Assembly: GCF_009730915.1 (NCBI RefSeq)
Contig: NC_052484.1
Location: 930,001 to 994,000 of the forward strand
Direction of reading: 5' to 3'
DNA: 64,000 nucleotides
Origin: Dioscorea cayenensis subsp. rotundata
Taxonomy: Eukaryota; Streptophyta; Magnoliopsida; Dioscoreales; Dioscoreaceae
Every line of letters begins with the position of its first letter. The stretch's first letter is position 1. Positions 24,289-33,752 of this stretch are shown here, piece by piece. The position numbers and the translations under genes are program-made. The notes beneath the pieces were generated by a model. That model had not been told where the DNA came from. It saw only the letters and a list, made by a program, of their open reading frames with translations, and searched no databases.

Positions 24289-25206
24289 ATGGAATTCTCT
24301 CATCAATGGCTTCTCATCATCATCTTCGTCTATGGATTCAGAGCACTAACCTCGATCGCCATGGCCGTAGATCTCTACAGCTTGGTGTACAAAGGCTGCG
24401 CCAATGGAACAATCGGCGGAGGATCAACGGCGCAGCAAGCGATCGCCGCGGTGGCGACGGCCCCTAATCGCGCAATCAACGACCTCAAAGTTCTACAAGA
24501 CAACGACGACATCGACGGCGGGGCAAGCATTCTCCGGCCGGTTCCAGTGCCGTGGTGATCTCACACCATCCGATTGCTCCACCTGCGTCTCCAAACTCAC
24601 GCCGATGTGGGGATCTCTCTGCGGGAGCTCCATCGTCGCCGCCGCGCGGGTTCAACTCACCGGCTGCTACGCGCTTTACGAGATCGCCGGATTCCCGCAG
24701 GTCGCCGCCACGGAACTCCTCTTCAAGACCTGCGGATCCGACGGCGGTGGGACAGGGTTCGAGGAGAAGAGAAGCACCGCGTTGTCGAGTCTTCAGAGCG
24801 GGTTATCGGCGAGCGGCGGTGCCGGATTCTATGCGACGAGCTATGAGTCGGTGTACGCCATGGCGCAGTGCGAAGGGGATTTATCGCCGGGGGATTGCGG
24901 CGATTGCGTCGTCGCCGCCGTGGAGAAGGTGGAGGTGGAGTGTGGCGGCGCCGCTTCCGGCCAAGTCTATCTTGATAAATGCTATATTAGCTATAGTTAC
25001 TACCCGAATGGAGTTCCTCGTGGTGCTGGAGCCGGCGCCGGCGCCGGAGAAGGAGATCTTGGAGGTGAATTACTGGATTTGTATAGATTTTTGGAGTGAA
25101 TTTTTTGGGTGGGGATTTGATGGAATTGTTGTGGAAATTAGGGAAGGAAAGAGGGAAGACGGTGGCGATTGTTGTTGGAGGAATAGCAGGGTTTGATTTC
25201 TGGTGA
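24289..25206 (+). CDS. PDLP: Plasmodesmata-located protein (two DUF26 domains)
   Basis: The protein begins with a signal peptide (MEFSHQWLLIIIFVYGF) and then VDLYSLVYKGCANGT, the usual start of a DUF26 ectodomain. Two C-x8-C-x2-C motifs follow, CRGDLTPSDCSTC and CEGDLSPGDCGDC, the signature of cysteine-rich receptor-like secreted proteins with two domains. After a probable short intron (25065-25153) comes GKTVAIVVGGIAG, the start of the single transmembrane helix; with no kinase behind it this is the PDLP class, which sits in the plasmodesmal membrane and tunes cell-to-cell traffic, often by callose. The reading frame changes at the C4 run 24461-24464 (one base too many relative to the conserved protein) and again near 25194, after which the alternative frame reads FLVTCLLFAKK, the expected rest of the helix. 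Either sequencing error or recent decay; I favour error. Confidence 0.85.
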
Positions 25207-25344
25207 CTTGCTTGCTTTTTGCAAAAAAACTTTGACGAAAAGGGAAAAAAATGGTGAGTGAGTTCTTTTTATTTCCTATTTAAATTTATTTCATTTTCAT
25301 TCTATTTTTTTGGTGTTGATGTGATATGTGTGTGTTTTTATGTG

Positions 25345-25372
<28 letters not shown>

Positions 25373-25375
<3 letters not shown>

Positions 25376-25694
25376 CAAAATATTAAAATGGTGTTTTTAT
25401 TTTGCGTTTTTCATTGCTTTTTAGCCCTCAATATAAAATCTGCTTTTTCATTAATCGTATTTTTTTGTATTTGTCTTTTTCGTCTTTTAATTGACTGGAT
25501 TCTGCTTTTTCATTTGCCCTTCCAGATACGAATTAGAGGATCAAAAAAGATGAAAATATGTAAATATGAGGACTAAAAAGATAGATTTTACAACTAAAGG
25601 ACGAAAACGTTCAAACCAAAAAGACGGATTTTATTTTAAAGGGATTAAAAGGGCGGAAAACGAAAAATAGAAGGACTATTTTGATATTTAAACC
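25373..25694. mobile_element. MITE-like element with long diverged TIRs
   Basis: The left end GGTCAAAATATTAAAATGGT is mirrored by the right end, whose reverse complement reads GGTTTAAATATCAAAATAGT. The inverted similarity continues inward for about 120 bp (TTTTTCGTCTTTTAATTG against CAACTAAAGGACGAAAA). No coding region; the target duplication is obscured by (TA)n. Confidence 0.5.
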
Positions 25695-26700
25695 ATTTTT
25701 ATATATATCAACTGGGGAAGTTCTATGTCCGCAACAATTAATCACAGTACATATTAGAGTCATAGTTAATAAGGGTTGATTAAAATTTAATTTGAGTTGA
25801 TTAGTTAGGTGTTTTTTTAAAAAAAAAAATTATTATTAGTATAATAGAAATAAAATTGAATGATTCAAATTTATTTAAATACTGTGTAAAATTGATTGGA
25901 CGATTTATATCAGAATATTGTGCATCTTATTTTTTTATTGTGTTACTGATTATAAATATAGTGACATTATTTATGACACAGTGCATTTAAGCATAGTGAC
26001 AATGTTTATGATACAGGCTGATACGAACGTTGATAGATGATCAATGCTTATTTGTCCACCCAGGGTGACATTGTTTATGTGTGTAATTGACTGATTGAAA
26101 AAAAATATTTTTTTTAGAGATTAATATTTTAAAATTATTTTTTAAAACTGTATTTAGTCTTAATATATTTTGTTTATTATTTAAAAATATATATTTTTAA
26201 CTGAAAAAAAGCATTTCTATGAGTGTAACCAATGATTATGTTCGAGTCCGTCTCCACTTGCTTCATTGAAATTCGTACACACCCCTAAACATTAACTAAT
26301 CATCTAATCATCCAGGAACTATGAAGTTGTAAATGATTATTTATTAATTAGAGAAGCAACAAGTATTTTTGCATTGTGTTTTTGCATTGTGCTTGAATGG
26401 ATTCGAACTTGAGGCTTTTTAAAAATAAGGTAAAAAATTACTAAGTTATACCATGATTTTTTTATAATTTAATTTTGTTTATTTATTTATTGAGAATGTT
26501 TTGTTGTTGATGTGATGGAGATGGGTTTATTTAGTGATTGATTATTTATTTAACTATCATTTTATTTACTTGGATTTGCAGATCACTGAGGAATGAAAGT
26601 TGGAGATTTTTGTGAATAATATATGGGTATAGATTTTGGAAGTCATGATATAATTGATTATAATTTTGTAGTTTTCTCTTTGGATCTGTCTGAGTTTTTT

Positions 26701-26940
26701 GTACAGATAAATTACATTCTAAATATTGTTTTTAAATGGTATTGAGTTTGTGTTTTTACTAATGTACAGTTAAATTACATACTAAATATTGTTTTTAAAT
26801 GGTATTGAGTTTGTGTTTTTACTAATGTACAGTTAAATTACATACTAAATATTGTTTTTAAATGGTATTGAGTTTTTTTTTACTAATTTACAGTTAAATT
26901 ACATCCTAAATATTGTTTTTAAATGGTTTTGAGTTACAGA
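26701..26940. repeat. 63-bp tandem repeat, about 3.8 copies
   Basis: Units start at 26701, 26764, 26827 and about 26888. Each runs GTACAGTTAAATTACATACT, then AAATATTGTTTTTAAATGGT and ATTGAGTTTGTGTTTTTACT. The first three copies are nearly identical, so expansion is recent. Confidence 0.85.
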
Positions 26941-28273
26941 ATCTTTATAGAGTTTATCAGTTGAAATCTCAGCAATATCTTTTTGGACAAAAACGACTAT
27001 ATACACAAGGGGCATTTGCATGAATCGGAAATTAATCATTTAATTCGTGCACCCTCGGATGAGGAGTTTGGGTTGTTAGCTCACGCCTACAACCGATGAC
27101 TCATTATCATTATTGCTTTTAATGAGTCTTAAACTCAAGATTTTTTGAAAATCTCATTATTTTTCCCCACAATAAAGTCAAGTACCAATGGATTTTGAGC
27201 CCTTTGGTTCATGAACATTCTTTTAAATTGATATATAGTTTACGTTAATTAGTAGTATTTTTTTTAATTGGTAAAATGAAAGTTTTAATATGTTTTAATT
27301 TCTTCATAATTGATTTTGACTCTTTCAAATTCGATGAATGAAAAATCCACATTGATTATAATTTCTCTAGCACACCAAGATTTGGTAGAACTAGCTGTTT
27401 TTTGTTTTAATCATAAATTATAAAGTAGTATTTCACCTTTTTTTTTTAATAATTTTATATTGAAATTATTTCACCTGTTTTTTCTCCAAATTTTCATGTG
27501 ATCATAGCCAACTACACAATAAGTATAATACTATTTAAATGAAAAAAAAGTTATTAGATTTGATTATAACTCAAAATTACAAAAAAGAAATAATAATAAT
27601 CTATTAATATCAACATCAATTTCTCTTGTTTTTGTAGATGTCGTCTAAAAGATAATCTAGAAATTTATTGAAATAAAAAGTTAAATAAACAAGTTCCAAA
27701 ATATTAAACAATCGTTTTGTATCAACGCTATAAGTCGAACATTTTTATTTATTTTTCTAAGTCCATCAAAGATTGTTTTAATTTTTAAAATTCTCAATGA
27801 AATCAAGATTGATGGTCTAATAAGTTTTGGTTTCTTCACATCAAAGTAACATTACTTGCCATATTTCCTATCACAAAGTATTAGTTCATTTTTTTTAAAA
27901 GAATACATTTTATATTTTTATTGTTGAAAGTTATTAATTTCATGTTTCTTTCAAAACAAAAAGAATATTATATTAATTTTCCACACTTATTTCTTTCAAT
28001 TCAATTCAAAAAGAAACACCACAAAATACAAAAGACAAATCAAAATCCTAATCAAACCACCACAAATAATCTTCCAAGTAATTATTTAAAGAAAACAAAA
28101 TAAAAGAAAAAAACAAAAAACAAAGAAATGGTCCATTTGTGAAAACAAAATTTGTTGAGCTGTTTGCAAAAACGAGTTACGTAGAAGACATGCATGCAAC
28201 ATGCAATTAAATATATTTTTATTTTTTCCATGATTTAAAAAATTAAAATAAAGTTTCATTTTCAATAAGAAAC
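26941..28273. other. AT-rich intergenic DNA
   Basis: No gene or nameable repeat seen. Confidence 0.5.
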
Positions 28274-28281
28274 GTGTGGTA

Positions 28282-29675
28282 TAGAGGTGGGCACGGGCCG
28301 GTTAACCGGGCCCGCCGGGTCCGGTTCACCGGAAACCGGACCCGGAACCGGCCCGTGCTACAGGGGAGACCCGCCGGGTCCGATTCATTCTGTGAATGAA
28401 CCGGACCCGGCCCGGCTTAGCACAGAACCTGCCGGGTCCGGGCCAGGCCCGTTTGACCCGGCGGGTTTTTGTAAATAATCAAAAAATGTATAGTGGATAG
28501 GGTTTGAACCTAGGACCTCTCACATAGGAAAATAACATTAACCAATTGGCCTATAAATTTTTCTTGTTTTAGTTTAAAACATAAATAAATATAAAGAAGT
28601 TACAACATATTTTTTAAATTTAATCCCAAACAATAAAAAATTTAAAATAATTTATAATAACTTAAAAAAATTTTTAAGACATATCAAAAATAATTTTTAA
28701 AAAGGATAAAAAAACTACATTTTTTTAATTTATTTATCTATCAAATTAAATTATTAAGACACCTTTTTAAGTCGCAATAAAACGATATATATAAGTAGTA
28801 TTCTTATTTTTTTAAATCGAAGTTATCATCAACTTATTTATTTATCAGAATTAGGGTTGGGCTCTAGATTTTTACTTTGTTATCCGACAATAGGGTTATT
28901 ATTGTGCTTTATCATGTTGTTATTGAAAAAAGTTACTAAATCAAAAATAATATGGTGTGAACCATTATTCAAAAGATATTCTTTTTACTAATATATTTTT
29001 TTATAAATTGATTTATATAATTTAAAAAAACAATTTTTTTGTAATTTTATTTTTTTATTTTATAAATTGAAACAAAAATAATCTAATATATATGTGACAA
29101 ATAATAGTGCACTATTTAAGAGAATTTAAAAGTGTGCAGATATGTAGAGATTTAGAACTATGAACCTAAAGACAATTAACAAAAATAATTATTTTTTAAA
29201 AAAATATTTATGAAAAATTTATTGTTTGATACTTTGATATTTTTACTAATTGATTTGTATAATTTTTTTAATTTATTATATGGTTTCTTAATTTTTTTAT
29301 AAATTAAATATATAAAAATATTTTTGATCTATATCCTACATCTATCTATATATAATTCTTTCCAACAAATATTGAAGTAAATTGTAGCTTTCAGTGGTTG
29401 GGTTTTCTTATCCGAGTTCAAGATCATGGGCTCAAATCCCATGACCAACAAAGATCTTAGTATTAAAAAAACAAACAATAACATTAAGCTGGATTTGACC
29501 CTGCCCGCCGGGCTCAACCGGGTTTTTGACCCGGCGGGTCAACCTGCCGGGTCACGGGTTGGGAAAACCCTAACCCGTAACCGCCCGCTTTACATGACGG
29601 GCGGTTGAGGGTCAATGAACCGGCGGGCCGGCCACGGGCCGGGCCGGTTTTCCGGACGGCCCGTGCCCACCTCTG
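28282..29675. mobile_element. Non-autonomous hAT-type element with tRNA-like segments
   Basis: Flanked by the perfect 8-bp direct repeat GTGTGGTA (28274-28281 and 29676-29683), the hAT target-site length. The ends are inverted, AGAGGTGGGCACGGGCCGG on the left and CCCGTGCCCACCTCTG on the right. About 190 bp at each end is GC-rich and packed with CCGGGTC/GACCCGG motifs, the subterminal repeats typical of hAT transposase binding. The interior is AT-rich with no transposase. Just inside each GC-rich arm lies a tRNA-like piece, pointing in opposite directions (about 28496-28556, minus, and 29385-29447, plus), each with A-box- and B-box-like sequences (for example GGGCTCAAATCCC). Confidence 0.85.
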
Positions 29676-29689
29676 GTGTGGTAAACTCA

Positions 29690-30660
29690 AAAGTGCCATT
29701 CTTTCTTATTTATTTTATTTTATTTTATTTATTTATTATTATTTTTTCATGGCTGTTGATTTTGGTCAAACAAGTTGCACACTTTCTCACTCTATTGAGT
29801 TCTTTAAATATTCCACCGACATGAAGTTCCCATGCAACTTGCCATATTTTATTATCATTAACAAATAAATTTTTGTGATGGAGTTGATCTCTGTTTTATT
29901 TTGTTTTTTTTCTATAAAAAAATCTCATTTTTTATATCAAAAAGAATCTTTTTTTGTTTGTTTGTTTCATGTCTCTATTATGAGGAGCACTATCATAGTT
30001 GCTATATCAATAATAACTTTAAAACTAAATTCCTTAATATTCACTTATGAAATTTTATCATTTAAAGCCTAAATAAATAATAGTACTAATAACATATTAA
30101 AAAAATAATTTACATCGTGTGACACCTTAAAAAAGCAATGAATCAAAGACCAAAAATATATATATATATATAAAGGATAAAATTTAACTTCAAGTTTTCA
30201 TTTTGACAAAGTAAAATGAAATTTTGTTTCATATACATTTTTCCAATCTTATGACATATCCAAATTTTATTAATCATCTGTTTCTCACACTTATGGTAAA
30301 TAGCCAAGACATTGAGAAAAATACAAAAAGTTATATTTTAAAATTTAACTTAATTTAATTTGTATTTTTTGTAATGATAAAAAAAATTAAAAAATTCTTG
30401 AGAATCAATCCTTCAAGTTTGATTAATCATTATATGATATTTTAAATTCACATTTCTATATTAGAAATGATTTTTGAATTCAATAGAAAATCTTTTTTAT
30501 TAACAGTACTTTGCTATGTTTATATATATATATATATGATAAAAACGATAAGCACAGTTTTATAAAGAAATATCAAAGAGATAAACATATATGATAATAT
30601 ACAAATTATGTTTATACATTACGAGTTATTTGTAAATATGCATTAAATAATAATAATAAT

Positions 30661-30702
<42 letters not shown>

Positions 30703-31387
30703 TGGCACATTTGAAAGGGTAAAAGAAAAAATCATTGGAAGAAGACAATGCACATGTGGTGGACATGCAACCATACAACAAGGTGGGGACAAAATAGAAT
30801 TTTTAGGCAAGATACGAATCGAATCTTTAAATATACTTAGTCAAGGACTAACGAAAATATTTAATTAAAAATATTTAATTAACCATCATGGTTATATATA
30901 TATAGAGAGAGAGAGAGATAGTTTCTCAAAGTCAGTCAATGAATCTATTGATACAATGAATGTTGTTTGGATGTTTAGCTGTAAATCATGTGATTCTCTT
31001 CACTGCTCACAAGATTTATAGTTTTATATATATATATATATTTAATGAAAGCGACAAATACTGTTGAGAGAAATGAATTATCAAGCCAAAAAAAATAAAA
31101 ATTCTATAAATTTTGTTTGAAGTCATGACTCTCAAAGAGTCCTAGATCTTCTTCACTCCATAAATATATCTTTTGCTTTGCCCTTCATTCAATAATGAGG
31201 CAAGTGGTGATGCATTCAATAAGAGCCTTGCATGTGATACCTCAACCTTTTCCTCTCACCTCCTTTCATTTTATTTGTCACCTTCATTGACAAGTGACAA
31301 CCCTTTCCCAACTAGAAATATTAATGGTGAAATTACTTACATGCCCCTTTGAAATGTTTGTACTTGCTAACTACTCAATGCCAAATT
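29690..31387. other. AT-rich intergenic DNA with microsatellites
   Basis: No gene supported. A long (AAT)n microsatellite lies at about 30644-30702. Confidence 0.5.
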
Positions 31388-32205
31388 CAATTTGGTTTCA
31401 TATATCTAGAAAAAATCAATCCAAAAAATCCAATTAACTAAATTTTTTTATTTAGAGTAATAATATATCTTTTATTTAACTTCCCGCGTAAGGTACAAAC
31501 TAGAAAGACTTATCAACAAATAAAAATTAAGAGAGATTCATTCCGTTTTTAAAACCGCCTCCAAAATAATTTAGAGCCCGTTGTTCTTAAAAAACTTGTG
31601 GGTCTTAAAATAAATTAATTCTTAAATATAAATATATGAAAATATATTTTATTATTTTAAAAAAATTATAAACAAAATTATAATTAGCGATGCCAATGGC
31701 CCTGGCCTTGATGGTGAATCAATTAACTAAAATTTGGAATATGAAAGTTCATTTTACTATTTCAAAAAAAAAATCATAAACAAAATCATAAACAATTTGG
31801 TTTCATATATCTAGAAAAAAACCAATCCAAAAATTCCAATTAACTAAAATTTTTATTTAGAGTAATAATATTATCTATATAATAATATAAAGTTACACAT
31901 TAATCTAAGTAAAGACAAAAAAATGTACTAAGACAAGAACTTACATGATTCAATAATCTTATCTCCCTCCGTCAAATCAAAACAATGATTAGAATTCTCA
32001 AAGAAATTAGTTTTATTTTTAATATATATATATATATCTTTTATTTAACTTAAAAGTATAAAGATCAACCAATAAGAATTAAGAGTGATTTATTCTCTTT
32101 TTAAAACCACCCTTTAAAATAATTTAGAGCCGTTGTTCTTAAAAACTTTTGGGTCTTAAAATAAATTAATTATTAAATATAAGTATATAACAATTCATTT
32201 TACTA
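31388..32205. repeat. 405-bp tandem duplication
   Basis: The block beginning CAATTTGGTTTCATATATCT at 31388 starts again at 31793. Both copies continue with CCAATTAACTAAA, TTTTTATTTAGAGTAATAAT, TCTTTTATTTAACTT, TTTTTAAAACC and AATAATTTAGAGCC followed by GTTGTTCTTAAAAA. Divergence and small indels indicate a moderately old duplication. No coding content. Confidence 0.7.
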
Positions 32206-33347
32206 TTAAAAAAAAAAACGGAGCCGAAGATGAGAAATAATTCTCAGTCAGAGTCGAGGGGCAGGAGAATATTCTCCTGATGCACTTTCAAACTCTAAAA
32301 TATTAAATATTGAATTTAAATATTATATATATTGGTATTTTGTATTAGGGCTTTACCATATTAATTACTCATATTTGTAATTATTAAAAAAATTTATAGT
32401 AATTTTAACAAATGCTTTATAAAATTTATTTTAAATAAATAATAATATTTTAATTTATTAATTATGAACAAGAATCTCCAAACCTGAAAAATCTCACAGG
32501 GATGAGAATGTAAAAAAAAAAATTCCCCATATTCAAATTCGGGACAGAGTCAGAATGAATCTCAGATGAATTTTACCACGTTGAAATCCTGATTCATAAT
32601 CAGAATTCTTAAATTATTAAAAGAAATTAATTTAAATTTTCTATTTTAATCATACATCCTTTTCAACAAGGGTACATAAGTAAATACAAAAATAAAAAAA
32701 TCTTCATCATTTTTACAATCCAAGCATTGATGCAAGTTATACAACCACTAATTTATACATTAAATAAATAAACAAATAAAAATAAAAATCCTTCCATCTC
32801 TCCTTTATAAAACAGGAGGAGCAGAGAGAACTAACAAAACCAAGAAGAGCTTGTCAGCCACTTTGCAATTAGAAACCAGTCACCATCATCATCATTAAAA
32901 ATAAAAAAATAAAAAAAAAATAAAAAAAATAAAAAAATCATACATCATTTTTAACAAGTAAATACAAAATAAAAACCTTCAAAAAAAAATTTTCAATTTT
33001 TACAATCCAAGCATACTACAAGTATACAACAACTAATTTATACATTAAATAAATAAATAAACAAATAAAATAAAACCCTTCTATCTCTCCCATATAAAGC
33101 AGGAGCAGTAGAGAGAACCAGCAAAACCAAGAAGTGCTTGGTAACCGCTTTGCAATTAGAAACCAGCCACCACCATCATCATAAATATATATACATATAT
33201 ATATATATTTTAATCATACATCCTTTTCAACAAGGGTACATAAGTAAATACAAAATAAAAACATTAAAAAAAATTCAAATAAAATCAAATTTTACAATCC
33301 AAGCATTGTTACAAGTTATACAACCACAAATTTATACATTAAATAAA

Positions 33348-33604
33348 GATATAATACCCGAATTATTTTCTTTATTTTGTTCTCATCTCTCTACTAAAAA
33401 TACGACACATTTAAAAATGATCTAATTTAGTTCCTCTACTCTTAATCTCTTCCCATTTAGTCTCTCTACTCTTAAAAATATAACTAATAATTGGCCTAGA
33501 ACGGAAAAGACTAAATAAAACTATTTTCAAAAGTAAAGAGATTAGTGGACTGTATTTCTGAGTAGAAGAAAAAAAAATAAATGGACCAATTCAGGTATTA
33601 TACG
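33348..33604. mobile_element. 257-bp MITE inside the third promoter copy
   Basis: The left end ATATAATACCCGAATTATTT is mirrored at the right end by AATTCAGGTATTATA. The perfect 9-bp direct repeat TTAAATAAA flanks it (33339-33347 and 33605-33613), as for Mutator-type insertion. The other two promoter copies show the empty site. Confidence 0.8.
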
Positions 33605-33646
33605 TTAAATAAATAAACAAATAAAATAAAACCCTTCAATCTCTAC

Positions 33647-33656
33647 TATATATAAA
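33647..33656 (+). promoter_or_regulatory. TATA box of the TPR gene
   Basis: TATATATAAA, 97 bases before the start codon, in the promoter copy adjacent to the gene. Conserved in position in the two upstream copies. Confidence 0.6.
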
Positions 33657-33752
33657 GCAGGAGCAGCAGAGAGAGAACCACCAAAACCAAGAAGTGCTTG
33701 GTACCCACTTTGCAATTAGAAACCAATCATCATCATCATAAAAAAATTAAAA

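Larger units (their letters stand above)
32644..33740 (+). repeat. Three tandem copies of the TPR gene promoter and leader
   Basis: Copies span about 32644-32934, 32935-33206 and 33207-33740. Each has, in order, AATCATACATC, ACAATCCAAGCAT, TTTATACATTAAATAAA, a TATA box (about 32804, 33093 and 33647), an AGGAGCAG-AGAGA leader stretch, ACCAAGAAG-GCTTG, CTTTGCAATTAGAAACCA and an ATCATCATCAT end. TATA-to-TATA spacing is about 287 bp for copies 1-2; for copies 2-3 it is larger by almost exactly the size of a MITE plus its target duplication. Only the third copy leads directly into the ATG at 33753. Confidence 0.85.

Noticed and set aside
24552-25196. A 214-residue arginine/proline-rich frame over the PDLP gene
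   Set aside because: Out-of-frame translation of GC-rich PDLP coding sequence; the overlapping frame holds both DUF26 motifs.
32215-32600. A possible MITE around GAGAATATTCTCCTGATGC and GGGACAGAGTCAGAATG
   Set aside because: Motifs on the two sides resemble each other loosely, but no consistent inverted ends or target duplication could be found.
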